Source: Candidatus Poribacteria bacterium (GTDB lineage Bacteria; Poribacteria; WGA-4E; WGA-3G). Taken from it: a stretch of DNA of 64,000 nt. Both the position numbers and the translations under genes were made by a program. The stretch spans positions 29,844-93,843 of the forward strand of contig JAPOZO010000030.1 of the NCBI GenBank assembly GCA_026706025.1. The letters are read 5' to 3'. The notes beneath the pieces are model-generated. The model was given only the letters and a program-made list of their open reading frames with translations. It searched no databases and was not told the origin of the DNA. The stretch's first letter is position 1, and each line of letters opens with the position of its first letter. Below are positions 50,505 to 59,219 of this stretch, piece after piece.

Positions 50505-51232
50505 AGAAGATCACTGCCTTTACTATATTGATAGGTTTGACACTGACCGTTGTCATATACTTCGGATACTTGAACCGAGAACCGCAGGCACCTATCGTCA
50601 TTTACAAAGCAACAACACCTCTACCCAAGACGGAAAACCGCACAGAAAAAACGTCAAATACGCAACAGGATACGCGGGCGGGTCGCCTATCCGAAACAGG
50701 GGAAATAACACAAGACGCGATCCATATTGAACCGGTGGATTTACCGCACCGCCTCAATGACTTCGGAAGCTTCAATGATCCGTTGGGTGAAACTGAAGTT
50801 ATACACGCTGAAAATGAGGGAATTCAGGCTGAATCGCCGTTTGGTTATGGTCCCTATCCAGAAGTACCCGCAGACTATCCTTGGCAACCGATCTGGACTT
50901 TATCTGACGAAGACCGCGCCCATTATGCTCAAGCGCATCCTGATGGTGAGCGCGGTATTGAATTAATGCAACGGGTCGGTATAAAGTTGTGGCAAATGGT
51001 GCAAAATTTTACAGGTATCGCTTATTCATCCAATGGTAGGGTATACCCGAATTTCCCGGATACTGTATATGTGGATGTACAGCAAACGGAAACAGGGACA
51101 TCTATATCCGTAACTGGAAGCTTTATATCTGAAGAAGATATGGAGTTGATAAAAAACGGCGGTACGCCCCCTGGCATAACAGTAAAAGATATGTCTGAAG
51201 GTATTGAACCTTTTAGTTTTCTCGATCTCTAA
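50501..51232 (+). CDS. Membrane-anchored or exported hypothetical protein
   Basis: 243 residues. N-terminal hydrophobic segment (~4-22), a Thr/Pro/Lys-rich linker with low complexity (~30-70), then a soluble part with Pro/Tyr-rich FGYGPYPEVPADYPWQPIW, SDEDRAHYAQAHPDGERGIELMQRVGIKLW and a beta-rich end (VYVDVQQTETGTSISVTGSF). The last half may be a small alpha/beta domain. No family recognised. The start overlaps the leader peptide's stop. Followed after 33 bp by another small exported protein. Confidence 0.65.
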   Translation: MKKITAFTILIGLTLTVVIYFGYLNREPQAPIVIYKATTPLPKTENRTEKTSNTQQDTRAGRLSETGEITQDAIHIEPVDLPHRLNDFGSFNDPLGETEVIHAENEGIQAESPFGYGPYPEVPADYPWQPIWTLSDEDRAHYAQAHPDGERGIELMQRVGIKLWQMVQNFTGIAYSSNGRVYPNFPDTVYVDVQQTETGTSISVTGSFISEEDMELIKNGGTPPGITVKDMSEGIEPFSFLDL

Positions 51233-51265
51233 GTTCCAAATGTCATACCATAGGAGGATAAAAAT

Positions 51266-51775
51266 ATGTTTGCAAGAATGAAGATCGCATTATCTATCGC
51301 TCTAATTCTCGTCATGTTTGTGTTCATGTCGGAACACGGAATGACGCACAATTACCAGAATCACGGATATTTGTATGTGATGGTGCATTCTTCCGCAGGT
51401 GTTAGCAGTATCGGTCAAGATATTTTCGGCGACTATACGGAGTATTGGACGTATGGCAGCACTTCGCTTTCAACACCTTCAGACATAGAGGGTGATAACC
51501 TTTATATTGGACAATGTACCCAACGTATTTCTGTGCCCGGTGCAGCACCACATTTTCAGGTTTATGCTTTTCAAGGCTCACAATTTTTTGGGACATCCCG
51601 TTCTGGCACATTCAGACACTATACTGAACGTAACAACAAAAGCAGTGCATGGTGTACCCAAGAGTCGGTCGCATTTTACACCGATCCGACCGGTCAAAGG
51701 CGACGCGTAGACCACGACCATATGGCTGAGGTTGACATCCCGCCCGGCGGCTCATCTGTCAATGAACCTTGGTAA
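51266..51775 (+). CDS. Small secreted hypothetical protein
   Basis: 169 residues. Signal peptide (MFARMKIALSIALILVMFVF, ~1-22), then a mature domain with two Cys (IGQCTQR and AWCTQES), rich in Ser, Thr, Tyr and Gly, and a His-rich end (DHDHMAEVDIPPGG). The two Cys may form a disulfide. TAGGAGG lies ahead of the ATG and a strong terminator follows. No family recognised. Probably the last gene of the unit controlled from the sigma-54 promoter, if that transcript reaches so far. Confidence 0.65.
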   Translation: MFARMKIALSIALILVMFVFMSEHGMTHNYQNHGYLYVMVHSSAGVSSIGQDIFGDYTEYWTYGSTSLSTPSDIEGDNLYIGQCTQRISVPGAAPHFQVYAFQGSQFFGTSRSGTFRHYTERNNKSSAWCTQESVAFYTDPTGQRRRVDHDHMAEVDIPPGGSSVNEPW

Positions 51776-51790
51776 CCTTAGTGAAATCAG

Positions 51791-51822
51791 AGCGGTGGAT
51801 GCCTTGTCCACCGCTTTTTTTT
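51791..51822 (+). terminator. Strong Rho-independent terminator
   Basis: AGCGGTGGA (51791-51799) and TCCACCGCT (51807-51815) form a 9-bp stem over 7 nt, followed by eight T. Confidence 0.9.
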
Positions 51823-51864
51823 ATACTTTACTGAGCATATTTGAAATGGAGGGGAATTTTAAAA

Positions 51865-52065
51865 ATGAGGTTATTTGAAAAATGTGTTGCCCTCTTTGTG
51901 GTGCTATTGATTTTCTTTGTTGTCGGTTGCGGCGATAAGAATGAAGAATCTGAACAGCCACTTGATCCTTCCGTTGATCCCACAATTTCTGAAACAGGTG
52001 GATCGGCGATAAACCCTGGGGAATGGGACACGCTTTCACAATCCCAGAAAACAGTAAAATACTGA
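51865..52065 (+). CDS. Small lipoprotein
   Basis: 66 residues from the ATG at 51865 (after GGAGGGG). Lipoprotein signal FEKCVALFVVLLIFFVVGC (lipobox VVGC), then a ~45-residue acidic, Pro/Ser/Thr-rich mature tail with no fold signal. Ends in TGA. Like an entericidin-type or surface-tether peptide in size only; no function assigned. Confidence 0.55.
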   Translation: MRLFEKCVALFVVLLIFFVVGCGDKNEESEQPLDPSVDPTISETGGSAINPGEWDTLSQSQKTVKY

Positions 52066-52075
52066 TGCCGTTAGT

Positions 52076-52819
52076 TTACCGCCGATGCACATCTAAGAAC
52101 GTAAAGACTTTTTGGATCCGTTGGAGCTGCTTCTGCAACGCCGCAGCGCGCTCAAATTGTAGTGCCTCCGACGCACTATCCCGTTTGGAAACCAGACGCA
52201 CCTGGACTTTTTCATATTCTCCATCCAACAAATCGACGATATCTGTAATCATCTCTCCATAGTTTTCGCGCGTAATGAGTGCTGCACAGGGCGCATCGCA
52301 CCGTTTTAAGTCATACTGAAAACAGGCGCGAAATCCCGGGATTGGTGTAATCTCACCTTCGCACGTGCGAACCGGAAATATCCGCTGTAAAACGTCAATC
52401 GCCTCATCTGTCCAGCGCCGACTCGACAACGGTCCAAAATATCTCGCACCATCTTCTGGTTGGGTTTCGGACACACGATCAAGGCGCGGAAACGCCTCTC
52501 CAACGTCTATCCGAATGTACCAAGATGTCCTTCCATATTTCAGTGCGGTGTTATAGGAGGGTTGATATTCTTGGATCAGTCGCGATTCAAGGAAGAGGGC
52601 TTCCTGTTCTGAACGACAAATTTGATACCGGACATCTGTCGTCCATCGGATAAGCCGTTTGATTTTGCTTGGGCGGTTCTTAGTTTTGTGGAGATAAGAG
52701 CGCACCCGTTTCCGTAAACATTTCGCCTTGCCGATATAGAGGATCGTCCCCGTCGCACCACGAAAAAAGTAGACACCCGGATCCGATGGCACGTCGGCTA
52801 TCATTTCTTGGGTCAGCAT
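52076..52819 (-). CDS. GIY-YIG nuclease with UVR motif, Cho-like (UvrC N-terminal homologue)
   Basis: 247 residues. GIY-YIG endonuclease domain at ~1-95 (PGVYFFRGATGTILYIGKAK, with the R and the E of AEQ/SEQEALFLESRLIQEYQPSYN). This is followed by a Cys-containing segment (RTCEGEITPIPGFRACFQYDLKRCDAPCA, as in UvrC and Cho) and a UVR-type coiled segment near the C-terminus. It lacks the C-terminal RNase H-like nuclease and HhH domains of full UvrC (~600 residues), so it would make only the 3' incision, as Cho does. It may act in nucleotide-excision repair beside a separate UvrC. No truncation scar was seen. It overlaps no neighbour. Confidence 0.85.
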   Translation of the reverse strand: MLTQEMIADVPSDPGVYFFRGATGTILYIGKAKCLRKRVRSYLHKTKNRPSKIKRLIRWTTDVRYQICRSEQEALFLESRLIQEYQPSYNTALKYGRTSWYIRIDVGEAFPRLDRVSETQPEDGARYFGPLSSRRWTDEAIDVLQRIFPVRTCEGEITPIPGFRACFQYDLKRCDAPCAALITRENYGEMITDIVDLLDGEYEKVQVRLVSKRDSASEALQFERAAALQKQLQRIQKVFTFLDVHRR

Positions 52820-52901
52820 AGGTCAATTCATAGAGTAGGACTTATTTTTTAATTTATCATATTTTTCTAAACGATTCAAGAAAAAAGACACATCCACACG
52901 C

Positions 52902-52930
52902 TTGACACATTTCTCCTTTTCTGTTAAACT
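52902..52930 (+). promoter_or_regulatory. Sigma-70 promoter of the LamG gene at 52957
   Basis: TTGACA (52902-52907), 17-bp spacer, TAAACT (52925-52930), 26 bp ahead of the start codon. Confidence 0.6.
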
Positions 52931-52956
52931 CGTATATCATCAAGGGAGGAAAGCAG

Positions 52957-53700
52957 ATGAAACCTATATTTTGGATCACTATCATTGGCAGCTTGTGTAT
53001 GGCAACGTTTCCGCTTTCTGCTGATTTATTGGATGATGCTGTTGGCATTTGGCTTTTTGATGAAGGCAAAGGCGGCATCGCTGCAGATACGTCAGGCAAT
53101 GGGAACGATGGCGCGATCAGCGGCGCGAAGTGGGCGGAAGGCAAATTCGGGGGCGCATTAGAATTTGAACCCCCACATGTTGTGACCGTTGAACCCGCTG
53201 ATAGCCTCAATTTCAAAGATCAGATGAGCATTGCAACTTGGGTCTACATGAATAAGGGCGTTTCCGATACTGCCATTCGACGGAACGGTTCTTATCTTTT
53301 GGAGGTTCAATCGGCAGGCGAAAGAGTACCAGGTGGATATGTGTTCGGTATCTGGTCAGGCGGTGGGTTTACCGGCGGCGTGTGGGGAACTTCCGTCATT
53401 GAACCTGAAAAATGGTATCACATCGTCGGGCTTTACAACGGAAATGAGATGCAACTTTATGTAGATGGTACGCTTGAAGCTGCTGTCAAACAGGACGGTG
53501 ATGTAGATCACGCAGGCGAGCTGCTTTTTGGAACCTTCGGCGGTGAAAAATTCATCGGTAGACTGGACGAAGTTATTTTCTTTGACCGCGGCATCACAGA
53601 GGCAGAGATCACAGAACTCATGAAAGGTGTGGAAGCGGTCCTACCGGTTTCCCCAAACGGGTTACTCACAACAACGTGGGGACAGCTCAAGAATCGTTGA
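52957..53700 (+). CDS. Secreted LamG-domain protein with C-terminal tag
   Basis: 247 residues. Signal peptide (~1-22), then one concanavalin A-like domain: VGIWLFDEGKGGIAADTSGNG, GALEFEPPHVVTVEP, MSIATWVYMNKG, KWYHIVGLYNGNEMQLYVDG and IGRLDEVIFFDRGITEAEITELM. The protein ends LLTTTWGQLKNR, the shared C-terminal motif. AGGGAGG precedes the ATG. Extracellular carbohydrate binding is the likely role. It has its own promoter; an Uma2 gene follows after 78 bp. Confidence 0.87.
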   Translation: MKPIFWITIIGSLCMATFPLSADLLDDAVGIWLFDEGKGGIAADTSGNGNDGAISGAKWAEGKFGGALEFEPPHVVTVEPADSLNFKDQMSIATWVYMNKGVSDTAIRRNGSYLLEVQSAGERVPGGYVFGIWSGGGFTGGVWGTSVIEPEKWYHIVGLYNGNEMQLYVDGTLEAAVKQDGDVDHAGELLFGTFGGEKFIGRLDEVIFFDRGITEAEITELMKGVEAVLPVSPNGLLTTTWGQLKNR

Positions 53701-53778
53701 GGCAAGTGACATACCTGCTTGCAAGTGTTATCATATAAGAAATCGGAAATTGTTAAATATTCTTTTGCGGAGGACATC

Positions 53779-54366
53779 ATGGCAGACACGCAACTCGATC
53801 AACCAACACTTACACCGCGAGCCTCACAGCAACGCCTTTTAACGGCTGATGACTTGGCGAGACAGCCTGATGATTCTCGGTATGAGCTCGTAGAAGGAGT
53901 ACTCCGCAAAATGCCGCCTGCTGGATTTGAACACGGTATCTGTGCAGCTGAAATTGGCAGCAGACTTAACGTGCATGTTAGAACACACCAATTAGGTTAT
54001 GTTTGCGGTGCTGAAACAGGTTTTAAAATTGCCCAAAATCCTGATACAGTTCGGGCACCAGATGCCGCCTTTGTTCGACAGGCATCAATTGAACGTCAGG
54101 GTATCGTCAAAGGTTATTGGGAAGGGGCTCCCGATCTGGCTATTGAAGTCATCTCCCCTGGTGATACCTATGCTGAGGTTGCTGAGAAAGTAGAAGAGTG
54201 GTTAGCTTCAGGTTGCACAATGGTGTGGGTTATCAATCCACGGCGGGAAACAGTGGAGGTTTATCGCTCCAATGAAGATTTTATCGTTTTACGTGGAACC
54301 GATACGCTTGAGGGTGCTGATGTTGTCGAAGGGTTCCAATGTCAGGTTCAAGACATCTTTGCCTAA
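53779..54366 (+). CDS. Uma2-family (restriction-endonuclease-fold) protein
   Basis: 195 residues from the ATG at 53779, set by GCGGAGG; 20 upstream in-frame codons look non-coding. Uma2 pattern: LTADDLARQPDDSRYELVEGVLRKMPPAGFEHG, AEIGSRLNVHV, VCGAETGFKIAQNPDTVRAPDAAFV (catalytic Asp), APDLAIEVISPGDTYAEVAEKVEEWLASG (E-x-x-S) and MVWVINPRRETVEVYR. Cellular role of the family is not settled. A LamG gene precedes it, as at the other Uma2 locus. Confidence 0.9.
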   Translation: MADTQLDQPTLTPRASQQRLLTADDLARQPDDSRYELVEGVLRKMPPAGFEHGICAAEIGSRLNVHVRTHQLGYVCGAETGFKIAQNPDTVRAPDAAFVRQASIERQGIVKGYWEGAPDLAIEVISPGDTYAEVAEKVEEWLASGCTMVWVINPRRETVEVYRSNEDFIVLRGTDTLEGADVVEGFQCQVQDIFA

Positions 54367-54424
54367 CTGATAGGGCGGCATCCCGGACACACCCAGCACT
54401 TACAACGGGAGAAAGAACATTACA

Positions 54425-55282
54425 ATGACGCGATGGCAACCAAACGCTGAACAGAAGGCACACTATGAAACCGAAGGCTACTTTATCCTTCGCAATATTA
54501 TATCCAAAGACTTGGCCGCAGAACTCCGCGGCGTGATCCGCAACCACATCATGCAACCGGATCCTGGACAGTCTGCTGATATGGATCCGATGGATCCGAT
54601 GGACGATTCGCCACAAGGACGTATCGCACGCTATCGTAAACTCAGCAACTTCTGCGTACAAGCACCACTGATATGGCATAACATACATGCCGCCCCCGAA
54701 ATACTCAACATCGCACGCTATTTCCTTGGTGACGACATCATTATGAAGTTCAATAGCTGCTTCCTCAAGCCGCCCCTCACTGGCAGCGCAACACCGTGGC
54801 ACCAAGACAACGGACTCTGGCGCGACGGTGAAACGGAGCCTTTCAACTTCTGGACACCCCTTGAACCCGCAACCCGGGAAAATGGATGCATGCAGTTTAT
54901 CCCCAGTAGCCACAAAACCGAGATCATTGAACACGTCTTGTACCCCGATAGCATACACGGTGAACTGCCACGCGAAACCGTTCAGGAGATGATTGAAAAG
55001 CACGGTGTACACCATATTGAGTTAGATACCGGTGATGTCGTCATCTGGCACAGCAGCCTTTGGCACTATAGCCCACCAAACAAGACTGAGCAGAGCCGTA
55101 TTGCCGTCGCAGGGGTCTATACAAATCCAGAAATCGTCAAAACAAGCAAACGCTTTTGGCACAACTTCCGATGGGTGATGAAGGACGGTACGGTCTGCAC
55201 ACAATTCCCCCCAGAAACCGTTGAGATGAAAATCGAAGATCCTCAGAAACCGAAGCCGTTTCCACCTGCTAAGGACTACTAA
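54425..55282 (+). CDS. Phytanoyl-CoA dioxygenase (PhyH) family protein
   Basis: 285 residues. HYETEGYFILRNIISKDLA opening. Iron ligands H126-x-D128 in PWHQDNGLW and probably H214 in LWHYSPPNKTEQSR (H209 lies five residues before it), with the Arg after it for 2-oxoglutarate. It has a Met/Asp-rich insertion (MDPMDPMDD) in the N-terminal third. The next gene, a sulfatase, starts 3 bp after its stop, so the two are an operon. Together with the peroxiredoxin, isomerase and SGNH hydrolase downstream, a role in breaking down modified sugars is plausible. Confidence 0.9.
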   Translation: MTRWQPNAEQKAHYETEGYFILRNIISKDLAAELRGVIRNHIMQPDPGQSADMDPMDPMDDSPQGRIARYRKLSNFCVQAPLIWHNIHAAPEILNIARYFLGDDIIMKFNSCFLKPPLTGSATPWHQDNGLWRDGETEPFNFWTPLEPATRENGCMQFIPSSHKTEIIEHVLYPDSIHGELPRETVQEMIEKHGVHHIELDTGDVVIWHSSLWHYSPPNKTEQSRIAVAGVYTNPEIVKTSKRFWHNFRWVMKDGTVCTQFPPETVEMKIEDPQKPKPFPPAKDY

Positions 55283-55285
55283 TCA

Positions 55286-56617
55286 ATGGCATTGAAGAAG
55301 CCAAATATTGTTGTTTACCTTTCCGATGACCACGGCTCGGAATACCTCGGTTGCTACGGGAACGGACATATCCAAACGCCACACTTAGATAGCATCGCTG
55401 AAGATGGAATCCGTTTCACGCACGCTTTTACGCCCACACCGACGTGCGCACCCTCACGTTCCACCCTCTATACCGGTCTCTATCCGGCACGACACGGCGC
55501 AATGGGGAATCATACGGAGTGCCACGCGCATCTTAAAGCGTTACCAGGGACACTCCGCGAACTCGGTTATCGTGTCGCAATCGCTGGCAAGACACATGTA
55601 AAACCGGAAACACTTTTCGATTTTGAGTATATCGGAGGTTTCCTACCTAAGCGTGCCGAACATAGACGAAAATACCGCGCCGAAGGACTTGATCCAGTGC
55701 CAGTTGAGCGTTTTCTTTCAAGCCACCGACAAGAAAATCCGGATCAACCTATCTGCCTTATCCTCGGCGATAGCAATCCGCACGTCACATGGGAACCGAA
55801 TAAAACTTATGACCCCGATGCCTTGCCGCTACCACCCTATATCGCCGATACGCCAATTACTCGCAAGGCACTTGCTAACTATTATCAAGACATCAGCACA
55901 ATGGATACCCGTATCGGCGAAGTTGACAAAATGCTGGAAACACACGGATATGCTGACAATATGTTGTTCATCTACACAACCGACCACGGTGCTGAGTGGC
56001 CACACTGTAAATGGACATTATATGATACCGGCACGCGTCTGCCGTTCATCGCGAGGTGGCGCGGTGAGATTCCTGCGAATACTGTCTCCGATGCAATGAT
56101 TTCACACGTCGATTTCTTTCCGACGCTCATAGACATCGCAGGCGGTGAACCGTTGGACGATTTAGATGGTGAGAGTTTTAAGAGCGTCTTATTCGGGCAG
56201 CAGGCAACTTTCCGCGATAAAATCTATGGCACGCACACCCGCGACGGAAACATGAACGTCTTTCCACAACGTTGTGTCCGAGATACCCGCTACAAGTATA
56301 TCTTGAATCTGATGCCTGAGAACACATGGACAACCCATTTCACTGAAGTTGAAGGCATTCCAGAAAGCCACGCTGAGGTATGGAAAAGTTGGCTGAAAAA
56401 AGCGGAGACAGATCCGCAAACCGCGCAGCTCGTCTATCTCACGCAACATCATCCGCTGGAAGAATTATATGATGTAGCGACGGATCCGTATGAGTTCAAC
56501 AATTTAGCGTTCAGGGCGGAGACGCGTCCGATTCTCGAAAAAATGCGCGCCGATGTCCGCCACTGGATGCAATCACAAAACGACGATGGGAGACCTGAAA
56601 CATGCAATCCAAATTGA
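55286..56617 (+). CDS. Sulfatase (arylsulfatase-type, formylglycine-dependent)
   Basis: 443 residues, no signal peptide. Sulfatase fold: NIVVYLSDDHGSEYLGCYGNG (two metal-binding Asp), the Cys-type active site C54-A-P-S-R58 (TCAPSRSTLYTG), where Cys becomes formylglycine, GKTHVKPETLF, NMLFIYTTDHGAEWPHCKW (Asp/His metal and sulfate ligands) and LPFIARW. The C-terminal part is typical. The maturing enzyme FGE is not in the window. It cleaves sulfate esters, presumably from a small imported substrate given the cytoplasmic location. It overlaps the following selenoprotein gene by 16 bp. Confidence 0.93.
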   Translation: MALKKPNIVVYLSDDHGSEYLGCYGNGHIQTPHLDSIAEDGIRFTHAFTPTPTCAPSRSTLYTGLYPARHGAMGNHTECHAHLKALPGTLRELGYRVAIAGKTHVKPETLFDFEYIGGFLPKRAEHRRKYRAEGLDPVPVERFLSSHRQENPDQPICLILGDSNPHVTWEPNKTYDPDALPLPPYIADTPITRKALANYYQDISTMDTRIGEVDKMLETHGYADNMLFIYTTDHGAEWPHCKWTLYDTGTRLPFIARWRGEIPANTVSDAMISHVDFFPTLIDIAGGEPLDDLDGESFKSVLFGQQATFRDKIYGTHTRDGNMNVFPQRCVRDTRYKYILNLMPENTWTTHFTEVEGIPESHAEVWKSWLKKAETDPQTAQLVYLTQHHPLEELYDVATDPYEFNNLAFRAETRPILEKMRADVRHWMQSQNDDGRPETCNPN

Positions 56618-57252
56618 TAATAAATTATCTCATAAACCTGAAACAGCAAACCCCGTTTTCGGGCACTTTTAGTTTAGTGAACCTTTCAATCCTATTAGTT
56701 GCTGTCATCTTCTTGGGACCGGCGTGTGACAATGCCGAACAGACTTTACAAGAGATAGTTTCTATGGGGGAGACAGTCGAGCAACTTCCCTTGGGTGAGG
56801 GACTCGCTATTGGTGCAACGGCACCCGAGTTCTCGTTGTCAGATGCAGATGGAAGTATACATAGTCTCTCAAATTATAATGGACAAAAGTTAGTCGTCGT
56901 CTTCTATCGGATGGGGACGTGAGGTTTCTGTCAAGGGCAACTCGGTGAGTTGCAAACAGGTTATGAGGACATTAAAGCACAAGATGCCGAAATAATCGCG
57001 ATTAGTGCCGATTCACAGGTTCTTACAGGTTTAACAAAGCAGAATCTCAACATAACTTATCTCTTACTCTCGGATGAAAATAAAGAGGCGATTGATGCCT
57101 ATAATGTTATTGACACAGGGAACACGCGTATCGCGCGCCCAGCAACCTATATTATTGACCAAGACGGGCGGATTGCATGGAAGTTCCTTGATGCCAAATT
57201 TGACACTCGCGTCAGTTCCGATCAGATTCTGACTGAATTAAAGAAATTGTAG
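56602..57252 (+). CDS. Predicted selenoprotein: exported peroxiredoxin-like protein with UxxC
   Basis: 216 residues with an in-frame UGA at 56920-56922 (U107). The ATG at 56602 overlaps the sulfatase; a GTG at 56677 would give a cleaner lipoprotein signal (LSILLVAVIFLGPAC). AhpC/TSA-fold peroxiredoxin: GATAPEFSLSDADGSIHSL, KLVVVFYRMGT-U-GFCQGQLGELQ (normally FYRxxWCxxC, so Sec replaces the peroxidatic Cys), AEIIAISAD, and RPATYIIDQDGRIAWKF. The part after the UGA keeps full homology to the TAG stop. A 7-bp hairpin GCAACTC-GGT-GAGTTGC starts 14 nt after the UGA. It probably removes peroxides outside the cytoplasm. Confidence 0.87.
56937..56953 (+). promoter_or_regulatory. SECIS-like hairpin of the selenoperoxiredoxin
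   Basis: GCAACTC-GGT-GAGTTGC, a perfect 7-bp stem with a loop starting GG, 21 nt between the UGA and the loop. Sequence unrelated to the HMA hairpins, but the geometry and the GG loop are alike. Confidence 0.78.
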
Positions 57253-57260
57253 AACCTACA

Positions 57261-57320
57261 CAACGGTTTCAAAAGCCCTGATAAGGGGCGGGGAATGCCC
57301 ATAAGGCATTCATACCGTTG
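57261..57320 (+). promoter_or_regulatory. Possible three-way-junction RNA element
   Basis: Outer stem CAACGGT/ACCGTTG (57261-57267 with 57314-57320) encloses two inner hairpins, GCCC...GGGC (57275-57289) and GAATGCC-CATAA-GGCATTC (57293-57311). It lies between the selenoperoxiredoxin and the isomerase gene, ending 25 nt before the next start codon. Confidence 0.45.
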
Positions 57321-57345
57321 ATGCTGATTCTTTAGGGGGTTAAAA

Positions 57346-58158
57346 ATGATTGATGTCTGTTTTTTTGCTGACGAAGTATCTAAAACTGATTTTGAGGAAG
57401 CCATTAAACTCGGTGTTGAAGCCGGTGCCAACACCGTTGAGATACGTGGCGGTGTTTGGGGCAAACACGTAACCGAAATTGATGATGACGATGTTCAACG
57501 CGTTCAAGATGTACTGAGTGCTTATAATGTCCGTGTCGCCAGTATCGGGTCGCCGTTTGGCAAATGCGCAATCGATGATCCGCAGGAGTATGATCAACAC
57601 CGAAAACACTTCGACCGGATGGTGACACTCGCACACGCCTTTGATACCCAAGTCATTCGTGGGTTTACGTTTTGGAATCCGAATCGTCGGACGAAAGGCG
57701 CACCCCGTCCAGATATTAACGACTATATGGAACGTATTGTCGAGAAACTCTCGCTGGTTGTTCCAGTTGCAGAGAATGGGAACGTTACGCTTTGTTTTGA
57801 AAACGAAAGCGCATGTCTCGCGGGTAGTTGTGAAGAGACGCGTGCCGTCATTGACGCACTCGGAAATAGCCCCGCGCTTACCTCTTGTTGGGATGTCAAT
57901 AACGGGTTACACTGTGGCGAGAATCCGTTTCCAGACGGGTACGCTCATATTAAGGGACTCGTCCGACATCTACATATCAAACCGAATCGTGAGAAGAATC
58001 TTGATCCCATCGGCGACACAGAATTGCGCTATGCTCAGATACTCGAAACGCTTGTTGCTGATGGGTTTACCGGCGCAGCGAGCATTGAACATTGGGGACA
58101 ACCAGAGGATATGTTAGACGGTATCCGGCAACTCTGTGCTGTCATTGGGGCTATGTAA
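57346..58158 (+). CDS. Sugar phosphate isomerase/epimerase (xylose isomerase-like TIM barrel)
   Basis: 270 residues. AP-endonuclease-2/xylose-isomerase-like barrel: FADEVSKTDFEEAIKLGVEAG opening, NTVEIRG, VASIGSPFG, VIRGFTFWNP, NVTLCFENES (metal-binding Glu), ALTSCWDVNNGLHCGENP (metal-binding Asp), VRHLHIKPN and AASIEHWGQP (final Glu). Cytoplasmic. GGGGG precedes the ATG. The SGNH hydrolase starts 23 bp after its stop. Such enzymes isomerise or epimerise sugars or their phosphates, or inosose; the substrate is not given by the sequence. Confidence 0.9.
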   Translation: MIDVCFFADEVSKTDFEEAIKLGVEAGANTVEIRGGVWGKHVTEIDDDDVQRVQDVLSAYNVRVASIGSPFGKCAIDDPQEYDQHRKHFDRMVTLAHAFDTQVIRGFTFWNPNRRTKGAPRPDINDYMERIVEKLSLVVPVAENGNVTLCFENESACLAGSCEETRAVIDALGNSPALTSCWDVNNGLHCGENPFPDGYAHIKGLVRHLHIKPNREKNLDPIGDTELRYAQILETLVADGFTGAASIEHWGQPEDMLDGIRQLCAVIGAM

Positions 58159-58181
58159 CCGCTACAGGTGAAGGAGATACT

Positions 58182-59168
58182 ATGCAACTGAAACCAGATG
58201 CGCCACAATTGACGTGGCAGGGGGCTGTTTCCCTGCAGAAAACTGATGACTCGGTGATGCCGTGGCGCACACCGCATCCAGCGCATGTCCTATTCCCGGA
58301 ACCGTTACTTGAACGTTCAGCGATGCCCGCCGGTGTTCGCATCAGTTTTCGGAGCAATACAACACAGGTTGCGGGCAATATCGTACCGCAGAACGAAAGC
58401 GGGATGCTTGATCTCTGTTGCGATGGGGAATTAATAGATTCAATTGACCTAAAACAAAAGGACAGTTTCGCCTTTGAAAACTTATCTCATGAAGACAAAT
58501 TAATTGAATTGTGGCTGCCCCAGTTCGGAAGGTTTCAACTCCGCAGCTTAGCCATAGATGATAGTGCGACACTGGATCCGTTCACGGATACCCGCCCGCG
58601 CTGGATTACCTATGGAAGTTCTATCACGCAGTGTCGGACGGCGGCATCGCCAACACAAACATGGCCAGGGGTCGTCGCACGTGAACACGGACTGAATTTA
58701 ACCTGCCTCGGTTACGGCGGGCAATGCCATCTCGATGTAATGGTGGCGCGGATGATTCGTGATTTACCGGCTGATTATATCTCAATGTGTCTCGGTATCA
58801 ACATCCAAGGCGCATCCAGTTTAGGACCGCGGGCGTTCCGTCCGGCAATTATTGGTGCTGTCCAGATTGTCCGAGAGAAGCATCCAGATATACCGATCGT
58901 GCTGATGTCGCCTATTTGTTGCCCACCGAGGGAGGAAAATCCGAACACTGTAGGATTTCATCTCAAAGGCATGCGTGAGGAGGTACAAGCCGCCGCCGAA
59001 GCACTTCAAGCACACGGCGACAAACAGGTCTATTACGTTGACGGGTTAAGTGTCTTTGGTGCTGACTATGTCCATTTGCTTCCAGATGACCTACATCCTG
59101 ATGCGGAAGGCTACCGAGTCATGGGTAAGAATTTCACAAGTGTAGTCGCCGAAAAATTTTTCGTGTAA
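58182..59168 (+). CDS. SGNH/GDSL-family hydrolase
   Basis: 328 residues from the ATG at 58182, which follows GAAGGAG; the frame extends upstream into the isomerase gene. N-terminal beta-sandwich (~1-150), then an SGNH domain: block I RWITYGSSITQC (catalytic Ser in GSS), block II LGYGGQCHLD (Gly), block III MCLGINIQG (Asn), block V DDLHPDAEGY (Asp and His). No signal peptide, so cytoplasmic. The two-domain plan is common among acetylxylan esterase-like carbohydrate deacetylases. It may remove acyl groups from sugars in the same pathway. Confidence 0.9.
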   Translation: MQLKPDAPQLTWQGAVSLQKTDDSVMPWRTPHPAHVLFPEPLLERSAMPAGVRISFRSNTTQVAGNIVPQNESGMLDLCCDGELIDSIDLKQKDSFAFENLSHEDKLIELWLPQFGRFQLRSLAIDDSATLDPFTDTRPRWITYGSSITQCRTAASPTQTWPGVVAREHGLNLTCLGYGGQCHLDVMVARMIRDLPADYISMCLGINIQGASSLGPRAFRPAIIGAVQIVREKHPDIPIVLMSPICCPPREENPNTVGFHLKGMREEVQAAAEALQAHGDKQVYYVDGLSVFGADYVHLLPDDLHPDAEGYRVMGKNFTSVVAEKFFV

Positions 59169-59219
59169 ATAACGTAAGTTGTGACCTTTTTATACACCAT
59201 AGGGGTCAGTTTAGGTTTC

